Shown here piece by piece: positions 23,018 to 35,712 of a stretch of 64,000 bases of DNA. Source of the DNA: Calliphora vicina (lineage: Eukaryota; Arthropoda; Insecta; Diptera; Calliphoridae); contig NC_088783.1 of NCBI RefSeq assembly GCF_958450345.1, positions 88,247,895 through 88,311,894 on the forward strand, written 5' to 3'. The notes under the pieces are model-generated. The model was given only the letters and a program-made list of their open reading frames with translations, searched no databases and was not told where the DNA came from. The position numbers were made by a program, and so were the translations under genes. How positions within the stretch are numbered: position 1 is the stretch's first letter; each line of letters opens with the position of its first letter.

Positions 23018-24139
23018 TAGGGGGCGGATTTATATGCAAATGCATGTTTTTTCTCGAACGTCCAAATACAATGTAGACCAATTATCTATCCGAATCGCAC
23101 ATTTTGCTGCAAAATGGCATCGATTTGTTAGTGCATATTTTTGCATATTTTATTGATAATGCATATTTTGTTGTATTTTACTTCAAAATGCATATTTATA
23201 TGCATATTATGCCAATTTTTAATAAAAATATAATTTTTTGTCATTAATATATTATTTCGACAACAATTTTTTTTGTGGAATTTATTATAGAAATAGCAGT
23301 AGATAACATTTACTAACTAACTTCTTTCGACATCGAGAAACTGGCATTAAGTTCTTCATTTCTTTAACAGTAATTGAAAATTATCATTTCAAAACATTTT
23401 TCTTCAAAAAAGTTTAGTTTTTTTAAGTATCAAAAATTCATTAAATGTATCGAAAAACATTCATATTTGTTTTAATTGCAAATTCGATTTATAAGAGATT
23501 TCGTTATCGAAAGATTCACATACACAGTTACCGCTCCTGACAGTCATTTCTACGAGACTGTCGTAAACTAGTGATTTTGTATAACTTAGAGACACTATAG
23601 ATTACATAGAGACACTTAAGTGATAATTGTCTTTATGCTAGATTCCATGGGATGTATAAAGTAACCAATTGACTTCTCTCTGCATTACAAATAGCATGTC
23701 AAATGACCCAAAATATATAAATTGGAGTCAGCCAAGTGATCAGATATTATTTCCCTCTATAAGGGATACATTTACTAATTGCTTGGTTATTATGAGATAT
23801 AAATTCAGAAGCTATACAGATTATGGCTTTAAACAAGTATTCATACCAAGATATTACAATTAATATATAGTCCATCGTTTTTTCAGAAGAAAAATTATTT
23901 TCAAAATAGTTTTAGAACTTTAATTGTTTAATTCCTGGTATAATTTAAAGAGTTCTAACTGCTGGCAACAGTGTTGTGTATTTTTTTGGACATTTCGAAT
24001 TCCATACTTAATTATTTTATGTTTCTGCACAAAAATATAAGTGCATATTTTTAAAATTTTTGGGTCATATTTTGATTTTTTTGAAGCATATTTTAGGCGC
24101 ATATTTTCCAATAATAAATGCATGAAAATCCGCCCCCTA
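23018..24139. mobile_element. non-autonomous hAT-like element, copy 2
   Basis: Duplicate of 14287-15408, with the same TAGGGGGCGGATTT ends and the CTTATGTG target duplication. Confidence 0.9.
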
Positions 24140-25016
24140 CTTATGTGTTTTCCTTTAACACCCTTTTTGTCGCTTAGTGGGATGCGAGTGGGATATCTAT
24201 AAAAAAAATGTTTTGTAACTCAAGACATACAATTTTTTACTTTTTTTTGAAAAATCAAAAACCTTTTTGACTTTTTTTTTCCAAAATGGACTCTTTTTTT
24301 ATTAATTTTTTTTTCTCAAAAGAAAGCTTAGGTCTTTTCCTTTAAAACCTTTTTGGTCGCTTAGTGGGATGCGAGTGGGATATCTATCAAAATAAATGTT
24401 TTGTAACTCAAGACAAATGTTTTTAAATTGATTTTTTTCATATTTGTGTGTAAGTGTTTCTAAAACCTTAAAAATAAAAACCACAACAACTGACCGATAA
24501 TAGCCACTGGAGGGGTGCAATATGAGGCCGACCGCTATTAATTTTCCACCCCCAAAATTTGTCTGAGTTTTGTATCTTGCGGCTTTTTTAGTCAATCCTA
24601 GAGGTAGTTTTCAGCGCACGTGATTTTCATTGTTAAAATATCAGGTGCCCCAGAAACAAATTTTTGGAATCAAGTGGAAATATTTTATGGCCCTTCTCCG
24701 AAGTACCAGTTTATTTATTATTTTATGACATTTGACTTTAAGAAGTGGGTGGAGAGGTAGAAGTTGACAGGTAGGTTATTTATATGGTGGTTTATTTTTA
24801 TTATTATTTGTAACATTTGGTTAAACTAGGTACTTTAGTATGTAAGCCCTTCTTGACCCTAATAAAAGATTTTAGACTCATTCATTAAAACGTACTACCT
24901 ATATGATCTTAAAAAACTATTTATTGTCATTCTGAAGACATACGGAAATCAGTTTTTTAGAAACAGCGTTAAAGTTAAGACGTGTGTTATTTACATAAAT
25001 ACTTACAAAATTCAAA

Positions 25017-26801
25017 ATGTCTACGACTTCTAAAAAGGCTAAGGTTGAAAATGAAGTTTATTAGTCTTTTTGTTTTAATCCCTTTAACAAAATGAAGCAC
25101 AGATCATCAGATATGCGAAATATTTCCGACGGCTTATTAAAAAAATTCCCTACGCTGTCAAAACGATTGAAAATTTGTGGATCATGCAGGAAAGAGCTCG
25201 GAAAGTTGAACGAATTACCGAATTTGAATAGTAATGAGCCTTGCGTTGAAGTTATTCCAGATGAAGACAAAAGTAATTCCGAGAATGAAGACAGAACTGT
25301 TGATGATGATGGTTATTCTAACTTTTCAAATTCAACGAATGAGTGTCGAAACCAATACCATAAGGATGCAGTACTTCTACTGCATCCTTATGGTATTGGT
25401 ATTGGTATCTTGAACAAATAAAAGAGAAATACAAAACGTCACAGAGTGAAGCTGAAAGAATTCAACTTCTCACGCTTGCACCAAGAACATGGAGTTCTGC
25501 AAAAACAATGACTGAGTTTGGAACGTCTCAACGAAAAGCAAGAATTGCTAAACAATTGGTTGCTGAGCATGGGATTCTCACACTCCCAAACAAAAAGAAG
25601 GGAAAAACTTTGGAGTGCGATACTAAATCTCTAATAACTCAGTTTTATCAGCGAGATGATATGAGTCGCCTGATGCCAGGGATGAAAGACTGGATGTCTG
25701 TACGAATCGATGGCAAGAAAGTTCAAATGCAGAAGAGAATGGTTCTCTGTAACCTGAATGAATTATTAGCAACATTTCAATCTGAATACGAGGAAGTCAA
25801 AATTGGATTCACAAAATTTACACAACTGAGGCCAAAACATTGCGTTTTGGCAGGAAGCAGCGGAACTCACACAGTATGTGTTTGTATTTATCATGAAAAT
25901 GTTAAATTGATGTTGAAGGAAATCAACTTAAATTACTTAAAAGATGATTCATCAGAAGATTTACACCATTACCGCGATTGCCTTAAATTGACTATGTGTC
26001 CTAATGCTACAACTTCTTGCCACTTAGGTGAATGTTCGAATTGCCCGGAAACCACATCCATCAAAGAAAATTTAATCAACTCTTTTGACCGAGAATGTAT
26101 TGAGGAGTTAAAATTTTAATCTTGGCTTCAGACTGAAAGATGCACACTGAAAACCATAATTTTAAATGTGGATGATTTTGTGGAAGAACTGTGTAGAGGA
26201 TTGCTAAATTTGAGAACCCATGACTTTTTAGTCAAAGAGCAGTGGTCATTCTTCAAGGACTTGAAAACACATTTGAAGTCTGTTGAATTCATTATTTCAT
26301 TTGATTTCGCAGAGAACTATAAATATGTTCTTCAGGATTCCATACAAGCATTCCACTTCAATAACGACCAAGCAACTATATTCACAGTAGTTATTTACTA
26401 CATGAAAGAAGAAAACCTGGAACACAAAAGTATGGCAATCATATCCGACGATTTAAAACATGACACCGTTGCAGTTTAGGAGTACCAGAAGATAATACTA
26501 AATTATCTAAAATCAAAATTTAGAGTAGAAAAGGTATACTACGTTTCGGACGGAGCTCGTCAACATTTAAAAAAAAAAAGTAGCTTCGCAAATCTTACAG
26601 CTCATGAAAAAGATTTTGGAATGCCAGCTGAGTGGCATTTTCATCCTACTGCTCATGGTAAAGGAGCATGTGATGGTATTGGAGCAAACCTCAAAAGAAA
26701 TGCAGCGAAGTATAGCCTCCAGTGCTCTCATCAAGATCGCATCTTAGATGCGACTGCTTTATTCCATTGGGCAAAGAATTATTGTAAAGAAACTAAAATA
26801 G
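25017..26801 (+). pseudogene. unassigned transposase-like gene, copy 2
   Basis: Duplicate of 16286-18070 with the same stops (about 25062, 26117, 26477) and the same hairpin-associated frameshift. The inactivating lesions predate the duplication. Confidence 0.6.
25352..25399. repeat. perfect 22-bp hairpin, copy 2
   Basis: Identical to 16621-16668. It marks the same frame break in the second copy of the gene. Confidence 0.85.
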
Positions 26802-27448
26802 TTTTTAGTAGCAAAACATTTTTTGTATAGATATCCCACTCGCATCCCACTAAGCGACAAAAAGGGTGTTAAAGGAAAACACATAAGCTTTCTTCTGAGC
26901 AAAAAAAATGGGTTCATTTTTATAAAAAAAGTCAACAAAGTTTTTGATTTTGCAAAAAAATTCAAAAATTTTAAATCTTGAGTTACAAAATATTTTTTTT
27001 GATAGATATCCCACTCGCATCCCACTAAGCGACCATATAGGTCGCTTAGGAAAAGACCTAAGCTTTCTTAAAAAAAATAAAAAAAAAAAATAAAAAGGGC
27101 CCATTTTGAAAAAAAAGTCAAAAATATTTTTGATTTAAAAAAAAAAATCAAAAATATTTTATTAAATTTTTTTAATTTTTTTTTCGAAAGATTGCATAAA
27201 TAGCTATCTAAACTATTTGGGACACATTTTGCTAAGAACAATAGGTAATAAGTTATATGGATAAAAAAAAACACCTGTTTGGCCAAAATGTCAAATTTTG
27301 ACCTCCTATAACTCAGAGAGTTCTTGACCGATCTTGTTGAAAAATGGTGTCCGAATTACTATTACCAATAGAACTAACATTGGTGCAAATTTCATCGCGA
27401 TCGGAAGACATCGATTTCAAAAGTTGGTTCACTTGACGTGAAATGCCC

Positions 27449-27736
27449 CCTACATATATAAAAATGAAATGATCCATGTATGTAATGGCATCACGTGAGA
27501 ACGGCTGGAGCGACTTGCCCTATTTTATTAAGAAAAAAATTAAAAAATTCCGGGTAAAACTCGTATCTTTTTTTTAGTCCAGTCAACTGTAATAAAAAAG
27601 CTCCCTAAAGTATGCAGTACAAATTTAGATATTTTATTTGCAAATAAATAAAAAAAGGCAGGTGTATGTGGGTTGGAGAAACTTGAAGAACTAACATTAG
27701 TAAATGCTACAGGGCGAAGCCGGGCGGGCCAACTAA
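27449..27736 (+). mobile_element. Helitron-like non-autonomous segment, copy 2
   Basis: Duplicate of 18718-19005, ending in the same CTAA followed by T. Confidence 0.45.
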
Positions 27737-28037
27737 TTTAAGTTTTTATTTTTTCATAAAAATTTATATTGATAATACGTTTTTTTGTTTCAGAAAATAA
27801 CAATTCAAAAAAACGTAAGCCACATATCTTAAAGTGTGCTTTGAAAAAATAATTTTTTTTTATAAAATATATTTCTAGAGTCATTCAGATTTGAACATTT
27901 TGTTTCAATATCTCAAGTGGTTTTCATTTTATATCGTTTTTTGCTTCTCCTATAAACTTATGAGTTGTAGGTAAACGATGGAGGTCAAACGTTAATTTCA
28001 TTTTGCCAGTTGACGCATGTGAGTGGCTCTAGTGAAT

Positions 28038-28223
28038 TTATATACGTCGGTTACCTTGCTCTTTCATGTACTTTATAATTTCACTTTCTGTAACGTGTAT
28101 TAAACACGATGCGTATATGCCTCCTTTTACAAAGTTGAACTTGTCTGCAAAGCGGCCGTTGCGACTTCCGTCACGGAGCGACGATTTGCTTTCTATTCCT
28201 TTTTTGATAACAAAAGATGTAAG
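28038..28223 (-). CDS. short unrecognised reading frame, copy 2
   Basis: Duplicate of 19307-19492, with the same LRDGSRNGRFADKFNFVKGG block. No difference was seen. Confidence 0.35.
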   Translation of the reverse strand, partial: LTSFVIKKGIESKSSLRDGSRNGRFADKFNFVKGGIYASCLIHVTESEIIKYMKEQGNRRI

Positions 28224-28594
28224 TTATAAGACCGAAATCAGGTAAGGGAGATAGAGTATTTTTTTTTTGTTATTTTATGATGACAAGATCAAAAACAAAT
28301 GAACTGTCAAAAATGTGTGGAAATTCGTTTGCACAACTCCAATAAGTTTGCGCGACAATTTCGACTCGCAAACTTAAATTTATTGTACATTTGATGGATT
28401 AGCTGCTTTTGTTAACATTTATTTATAAGAAATACCATGATAAAATTATAGAAGGTAGTTTCAATCAAAATTTTTTTTTCAAATAAGGTTTTTTGAAGTT
28501 TCCTTATTTTGTGAGCATTATAGAAAGCGTTGCCACATTCCTAAAAATTATTTTTATTTTAGAAATTTTTTACAAAAAATGTGTAATTTATAAT

Positions 28595-28846
28595 TTAGTA
28601 TTTAAATAAAAATGTATGTACAACGTACTTAGTTGTGTTGGAAGTTAATGTATTAACTGAAATATTGCTTTTAAGAAAATGGTCGGAGCACACCATTGGC
28701 TCTTTTGGCAAATCTTCTTCGCAAGTTTTACATACATCCAGCCACTGTTGTCGTTTGTTAGGTAATGTAGGGACTTTAAAAAAATTTACATTTGAATTTT
28801 TGCAAAAATATTTGGTATTTTCGCAGTTGGGGAAAATGCAACTCAT
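28595..28846 (-). CDS. THAP zinc-finger exon, copy 2
   Basis: Duplicate of 19864-20115. It has one substitution, which turns residue 15 from Trp to Cys (KYFC in place of KYFW). The zinc ligands Cys3, Cys8, Cys53 and His56 are unchanged, so the fold should survive. It is one of only two differences I found between the tandem copies. Confidence 0.65.
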   Translation of the reverse strand: MSCIFPNCENTKYFCKNSNVNFFKVPTLPNKRQQWLDVCKTCEEDLPKEPMVCSDHFLKSNISVNTLTSNTTKYVVHTFLFKY

Positions 28847-30460
28847 GTTTGTTAAATCTTAAAATAATGTTCACAAATTAGCTTTGAAATATTTGAAAAT
28901 GAAAATCTTACCTTTGATCCCAATTTGATAGTAAATATTCTTTATATTTTTTTTTAATATTTTTCAAATTAAAAAATTTGTAATTAATATGGTATTACTA
29001 TTTTAACGAAAACGTCAAAATCCTTAAGCATGTCAGACGTAGAATTTTAAAAAATAAAGAGAGAATGAAACTACCTTCTATTTTTCTACTATGAGAAATA
29101 CAAATCAAATAAAATATGAATATTTTGTGTATGTGAAAATTGTGTTGTTACATTTGTATGAAAACATTAACCAACAGCTAGAACATAATCAAAATCTTCC
29201 AAAATATGTATACCATCGTTTGTTTCAAATACCTAACTTTCATTCAACAATTTTAGAATTAAAATTAATACAATTTGAAAAAATAAAATTGTTAACACAG
29301 TGCATACAAAGTTATCGTTGTATACAGTCGTGCTCTTTAATAACCGCATCGCGCGTATAAAGGCTAATTCTTTACAGTCTGCTCTCTTTTCATTTATTAT
29401 TTAATAAAATAAACTTTTATATTCGGCGTTGTGATAAAATTTATAAATCAACAAATTATTTTAATATGTCTAAAAAATGAATTGGAATTATTTCCAATTG
29501 TTAGATCCGGACCCTTCCCCAAAAAGGAAAAAATCAAATTTTAACTACAACATAAACAATAATTTTGACTTCCCAAAAATAACACAAAAACAAACCACCT
29601 CTACTATAAATAAACAACAATGTCCAAAATATATCGTTATTAAAAGTAAAATACCTGATAAACCACTACAAAATTTTAACATCTTTTTATTGTCTAAAGC
29701 AATAGAAAATATATCAAGTGAATCTATGCAAAAAAATTTATTTACAAGAAACGGTAACATTTTAATTTTGACAAAAAATGAAATGCAAGCAAATAAATTT
29801 CTGAAAACAAATACACTAATTGGAATTGGACCAGTTGAGATTTTTCTGCATCCAACACTAAACATAATTAAGGGTGTTGTATTTGCACCATCACTAAAAG
29901 ATCTTTCTGAACAAGAAATAACTGATGGACTCAAAAATCAAGGAGTAGTTGATTGCAAGAAGATCACAAAATTTAATGAAGGCAAAGTAACAAACACTCC
30001 ATTACATATTTTACATTTCGACCAATATAGATTACCAAATGAAATAAAAATAGGCTTTCTAAATTGCAAAGTAGACCCGTACATACCTACTCCCATTCAA
30101 TGTAAAAAATGTTTTAAATTGGGCCATACCAAAAAATAATGTAACATGTGAAATTTGTTCGTCAACAATCCATGACCCTACACCATGTACTAAATTAGAA
30201 TGTGTAAACTGCAAACACCCCCACAGAGCAAACAATAAAAAATGTCCCGTTATACAATATCGACAAGAAATATTAAAACAAAAAACGATAAACAATTTTA
30301 CCTATAAAGAAGCAACAACAAAAGCATTACCAGTAGAATCTTTTGAAATTCCCTCTGAAGACTTGCAAACTGCAATTGAAGAGAGAAAGAAAAAATTGAA
30401 CATCCAAAAAAGCAACAATCAACAACAACAAAAAAAACACAATACTACCTACCTCTACAA

Positions 30461-30866
30461 CAGTGATGTTCAAAAATAAAAATGAAGATGTATTGGTGAG
30501 AGAGCTACCCAGCAAACATAATGTCAAACACTTAAAATAAGAACAAAATAAAGAATGTTTAGATTTAGAATTTTTGCTAGATATAACCAATTTATTAAAT
30601 GAATGTAATTTAAATTTTAAGGAAATAAAAGAATACACATTATACGACCGAAATTCTCTAATTTTTTTTATTTATTTCTGACTTTGTTGTTTTGTGTTCA
30701 ATTGTAATTGAAACGCGTCTGTTTGCTATGCTTCGTCCAAAAACCAACCAACAACAATGCTTAATGAATTTCTGAAAAAATGAGACATTTGTTACGCTCT
30801 TTTAAAGAGAATAAGAATATGTGTGTTGTTATTCTGCGCGAAAGCACAATGAAATGAACATCATTG
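30461..30866. mobile_element. hAT MITE in LINE ORF1, copy 2
   Basis: Duplicate of 21730-22135, with TIRs CAGTGATGTTC and GAACATCATTG and the target duplication CTCTACAA. Confidence 0.9.
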
Positions 30867-30990
30867 CTCTACAATTAATGAAACATCATCAAATCCTACA
30901 ACTACAAAACCAGACTTAACAACAACAGCAATTAAATCCCTTGAAGAAATAATAAGTAAAAATAAAGCTCTAAAAAATAAAACTCTAGAT

Positions 30991-31173
30991 CCATGGTAGG
31001 CGTTCATATTGTTCAGGTTACGATGATTTTCGTCAAACAACCCGAATGTGAACAAAAGAGCGTAATAGAGCGTAAAATTACACACAATTCATTCAGTTTC
31101 TTGATGTTGTTGTGGATATTTTTTTTTACCCAGAAGAGCACACATATTAAATACCTCTTTTTGCTTAATAATG
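30991..31173. mobile_element. 183-bp insertion with hAT-type target duplication
   Basis: The segment from CCATGGTAGGCG to TTAATAATG lies between two exact copies of CTCTAGAT (30983-30990 and 31174-31181) inside the LINE ORF1. The ends are only weakly inverted (CAT.GTA and AATAATG). The right edge of the 8.7 kb duplication (31065) falls within it. Confidence 0.65.
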
Positions 31174-31181
31174 CTCTAGAT

Positions 31182-31536
31182 CAGTGATGTTCAAAAATAA
31201 AAATGAAGATATTTGGTGAGAGAGCTACCCAGCAAACATAATGTCAAACACTTAAAATAACAACAAAATGAAGAAAGTTTAAATTTAGAATTTTTGTCAA
31301 ATAAAACCAATTTATTAAATGAATATAATTTAAATTTTAAGGAAATGAAAGAATATACATTATACGGCCGAAATACTCTCAAATTTTTTATTTATTTTTA
31401 ACTTTGTTTTTTTGTGTTCAATTGTAATTGAAACGCGTGTGTTTGCTATGCTTCATCCAAAAACCAACCAACAACAATGCTTATTGAATTTCTGAAAAAT
31501 TTTTTAAACAATTGTTGTATGGGATGAACATCACTG
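31182..31536. mobile_element. second, diverged hAT MITE of the CAGTGATGTTC family
   Basis: It starts CAGTGATGTTC and ends GAACATCACTG, and is about 85-90% similar to the MITE at 30461-30866. It follows directly on CTCTAGAT. The base after its right end starts CTCAAGAT, the same target with one change. It and the 183-bp segment therefore used the same 8-bp target in turn. Confidence 0.85.
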
Positions 31537-31793
31537 CTCAAGATGAATGCAAAACAAGCAGCTCTCATCAAACTCAAATATCACACACAACTAACAAAAA
31601 ATCTGCAAACAACTCTAAAACAATCTCAAGAGAATCATCTCGTGAGAAAACAGAAAAACACCAAGTAAATACTGAAACTCCTGCAAAAATTACAAACAGA
31701 AGATTTACAATCGACGGCAATGATCAAATGGAGACTTAAAAATCACACTACTTTCCTCTATTTATTTATTTATTTCTATTTTGCATTTAATTT

Positions 31794-34700
31794 ATGGCAT
31801 CATTCAAAATCATACAATGGAACATAAAAGGATTTTTTAATAACTATATCGACTTCCAATTAATCTTAAAAGATGAGAATCCCCAATTTATTTCATTGCA
31901 AGAAACACACTGTCCTTATAATTTTATTCCTACTCCCCCAAAAACATTCAAAGCTTACTTTGAAAATGACATTGCAAACACCTCAGCCAAAGGTGGAATA
32001 GCCTTATTCATTAAAGAATATATCCCTCATAAACGTATTTACAATCATCAAAACTGTTCAATATTACAATCGAAATCACTCTGAATATAACATTTACGAT
32101 AATATCTTTATACATTCCACCCACAGAACCATTTTCGTTATACGATTTTAACGAACTTTTTAAAAATATTCAAACTCCCATTATTCTGGTTGGGGACGTC
32201 AACAGCTGGAATGTACTATGGGGATCCCAAACTAATAATACCCGAGGATTAACTATTGAACACTCCTTAAATACAAACAACATATGTATTATTAACGATG
32301 GCAATCCCACTCACCTTTCAACACATAACACCTTTACGCACATTGCTGGCTGCTCACCCTCTTTATTAACTTCCGTATGCTGTCAAACTTTAGATGATTT
32401 ACATCACAGTGACCATTTCCCGATAAAAACAACATTAACTACTGGTACTAATAACTTTATAAATACGCCAATAAGAAAATTCAATTTAAAAAAGGCGAAC
32501 TGGGATCTTTATGGCCAAAAAGTTGAAAATATATTAAGTAACATAAACTTTTCACATGAGGTTAACAATGGCAATGCTTTAATTACTAAAGCGATTAGAA
32601 CTGCTGCCAACTTCCATATACCACAAACAACATCAACTCAAAAAAGAATCGTTCCCTGGTGGAATGAAACCATCACAAAACTTCGGGACGACAAAATGAA
32701 GAAATGGCAAACTTTCAAAAAGCATCCTCTCTATAATAATTTAGTCTTATATAAAAAAGCCAATGCAAAATTTAGATTTGAATGTAAAAAATCCAAAACC
32801 GAAAGTTTTAAAAAAATCACTGAGACCATATCTAGAGATTCCTCCATATCTCTTCGTTGGAAAAAAGTTAACATGTTTTCAAGTCGTAATAAAGCAAAAC
32901 CTATAACCGCAATAGAAACTAACAATGGAATTATTACGGAACCAATTTCAATTGCAAACTATTTTGCAGACAGGAGGTCAACCAACTCTCTTGACAGCAA
33001 TTTTTCAACAAATTTCTCTGCAGCTAAAAGGTCTTCTTTATCAATTACAAATATTCATGCCGATAACACCAAAGCCAAACAAATTGAAAGTCAGTTGACG
33101 AAATGTAAATTAATATTGGCTTTAAAAAAAGTAAAAGGTACATCACCAGGTCAAGACCGGAAAGAGGCAGTTCTCCAACTATATAATGATGTTTTTTATA
33201 CTGGAATCATACCACAATCGTGGAAAACAGCAATAGTTATAGCCATCCACAAACCAAACAAAAACCCATTACACTTTAGCGGATATAGGCCAATTTCATT
33301 ATTATCGTGTTTGTCAAAAATTTTGGAAAGAATGATTGCAAACCGTATAGCATGGTATATGGAAACAAGAAAATTAATTGCCGTCAATCAAGTAGCATTT
33401 AAACATTATCGCAGTTGTACAGACGCATTACTCCACATTGACTATTACGTTACTAAATCACTTTCATCCAAAAACCACACATCCATCTTGGGAATTGATT
33501 TTGAAAAAGCGTTCGATCGTATAGGAATACACGTCATATTGAAAACTATGAATGACTGGGGCATCGGTCCTAAAATTTTTAATTATGTAAAATCTTTTTT
33601 AACCAACCGAAAAATTAAGGTCAGAGTAATCAATACTCTCTCAATAAACTACCCTCTTAACAACGGGATTCCACAGGGTTCACCGCTTTCGGTTGTCCTC
33701 TTCCAAATAGCTTTTAATGAAATAAGCAAAATTATTAAAAAATATAAATATGTTGATCATTGCCTATACGCAGATGACCTGTACATACTTTCCAAAAATA
33801 ACGACACTTCTAAAATAAATAATACATTTGAAAAAGTAATTCTAGATATTGAGAACTGGTCCAAAGTGTCTGGGGCAAAAATATCCTTGGAAAAATCATC
33901 AATTTTACATGTATGCAGAAAGCACAATTGTACTCCAACAAATCTTAATATCAACAACAGTACAATACCCAATGTGACTGAACAAAAAATACTAGGAGTA
34001 ATATTTGAGAAAAAATATAGCTAGAAAAAACACATCTTAGAGCTCAGAAAATCTCTCGTCACTAGAGCAAACTTCATTAGATATTTATCTACTAGATGCC
34101 ATGTAAACATAGATACTATTAAATACCTCGTTACTACTCTTATTTTGAGTAAAATCGAATATGGCCTCTTTTTGTACGGCAGTGCAGCAAAAACTAATTT
34201 AAATCAAATTAAAACTCTATATCACCAAACACTAAGAGCCAGTACGTATGGATATAGAACAACACCAATAAAAATACTAATAATGGAATCAGGTCTCCCC
34301 TCGCTTGAACAAAAGATCTCTGAGTGTATGAACCGACTTTTACCCAAACTTCTTTCATTTCACAATTCAATTATAGATTCGGACTTGCAAAAGTTTTGTC
34401 TTCAAAAAAAAAACAAAGAATACAATCTGCTTTATACAAATGTTTCAAACACAATATAATTAACTTTAAACATAAAATTTTTAATTTCATCAACAAGAAC
34501 CCCATATGGTCATTCGACCCCACCACCTGTGACATTAGCCTCTCAACCTATAAGAAAGAAACTACCTCTAGTGATATGTACAAACAATTATTTTACCAAA
34601 CCATTTATAAAAATCCAGAATGGCAACAACTCTACACCGATGCATCAAAGATCAACAGCAATGTAGCATATGCAGTGGTGAATCAAAATGGTAACATCAT

Positions 34701-35357
34701 AACTTCAAAAATATTAGCCGAATTCTCTTCAATTTTTACAGCCGAAGCAGCAGATATTCTACAAGCTATAATAATTGCGTCTAAAACCAGTAAAAACACT
34801 GTTATTTACACCGACAGCTTATCCGTTATATCAGCAATAATAAACCTAATAAATAACAGTTGGGCATCGGTTAACAATATTCGTGACATATTAATAAAAC
34901 ACAGAGGTAAAATTAAATTAGTTTGGATACCTGGTCATTCCGGAATACAAGGAAACACTTATGCAGATGCAGCAGCAAAAGTAGCATGTTCAGCTCCCTT
35001 ATTAAAATATCCATTAACCGAAAGACTCGATATATGTAATATATGTATAATCCCGATATAATAACACCTAAATATCCAACGAACATTAACAAAAATAAAA
35101 TTAAAGTTTTTTCACGCTTACGTATGGGACACACGATCACTACACATCAACATCTACTGAATACCAACTTTAATAATGAATGTCCATACTGTGGCTCCAC
35201 AATATCAGTCAAACACCTTCTCTCTACTTGTCCCTATCTAATCAGTCTTCAATCCAAATACCTATCAAACAATGGTCTCAATCTTCTTAAGGAAACATCA
35301 AATGATAACATCAACGCCATTTTTAACTACATTTTAAAAATAAATAAAAAAATCTAA
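31794..35357 (+). pseudogene. I-like LINE ORF2: endonuclease, reverse transcriptase, RNase H (broken)
   Basis: Domains in order: an AP-like endonuclease (IIQWNIKGF, QETH, VGDVNSWN, SDHFPI), a reverse transcriptase (GYRPISLLS, GIDFEKAFD, GIPQGSPLS, and the LYADDLYI active site near 33765), and an RNase H domain (YTDASK, FTAEAADI, IYTDSLSV, WIPGHSGIQGN). A cysteine-histidine motif follows (CPYCGSTISVKHLLSTCP). RNase H together with endonuclease is typical of the I clade. Lesions are a frameshift after 32084, an apparent small in-frame deletion at GTSPGQDRKEAV (about 33140-33170), a TAG at 34021, a shift at an A-run near 34405, and another near 35050. It is not functional as written. Confidence 0.85.
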
Positions 35358-35470
35358 TTCGTACTTAATATAATTAGCTGATAGCCTTCGTTGCTCTCGC
35401 TAACTTTTTAATATTAGTCTTATATTAATATAAGTTTTAATATCATGTAAATAATAATAAAAATTGTTAA

Positions 35471-35702
35471 AGCTTTTGTTGAAATTATTTTTATTTGACA
35501 TTTTTATCAAATATAAATTTTCTGTATAAACTTGCACAAAATAGAAAAGGTGTATTCATGAAACACGTCGCGCAAATTTGCTCATTTGCACAATTGGGAA
35601 ACTTAAGCGTTTAAATGAGTACCCTTATTATATTATTCTAACCATTTATTTAGACAATTTTTATAAAAAAAGATGAATCAAAATCAGTTTTAAATTTGTA
35701 TC
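35471..35702. other. spacer between LINE and foldback element
   Basis: About 230 bases of AT-rich unique-looking DNA with no recognised gene. Confidence 0.4.
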
Positions 35703-35712
35703 ATGATCATTA

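Larger units (their letters stand above)
22445..27450. mobile_element. long-TIR DNA transposon with unassigned transposase, copy 2
   Basis: Duplicate of the element at 13714-18719, with the same ends, arm repeats and internal hAT insertion. No difference was noticed by eye. Confidence 0.8.
22343..31065 (+). repeat. 8.72 kb tandem duplication, copy 2
   Basis: This is the second unit of the direct duplication, at an offset of exactly 8731 bases from copy 1. It joins directly to the rest of the I-like LINE on its right, so it is the copy in the original sequence context on that side. Copy 1 is the one truncated at its right edge. Confidence 0.95.
29477..31739 (+). pseudogene. I-like LINE ORF1 (gag-like), interrupted
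   Basis: The frame starts MNWNYFQLLD. Three CCHC knuckles follow an RNA-binding-like region. The first knuckle is damaged by a frame change near 30139, while CEICSSTIHDPTPC is intact. The polar, Gln/Asn/Lys-rich C-terminal part is split by three insertions (30461-30866, 30991-31173, 31182-31536) and ends with MET and TAA at 31737-31739. In the family this protein packages LINE RNA into a ribonucleoprotein. Confidence 0.8.
29296..35459 (+). mobile_element. I-clade LINE, nearly full length but inactive
   Basis: The element is bounded by the 11-bp direct repeat AAAATTGTTAA (29285-29295 and about 35460-35470). It begins CACAGTGCATAC and ends in a short TAA-type tail (AAATAATAATAA), the tail style of I-factor-like LINEs. 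It carries ORF1 (zinc knuckles) and ORF2 (endonuclease, reverse transcriptase, RNase H). Three small insertions interrupt ORF1. Frameshifts, stops and a small deletion disable ORF2. About 0.95 kb of its 6.16 kb is MITE sequence. Confidence 0.85.

Noticed and set aside
31102..31190. Possible LTR of a retrovirus-like element around repeated segments near the LINE.
   Set aside because: The repeated segments have 8-bp target duplications and short TIRs, so they are hAT MITEs. No tRNA primer site, polypurine tract or gag-pol with LTRs was seen anywhere in the window.
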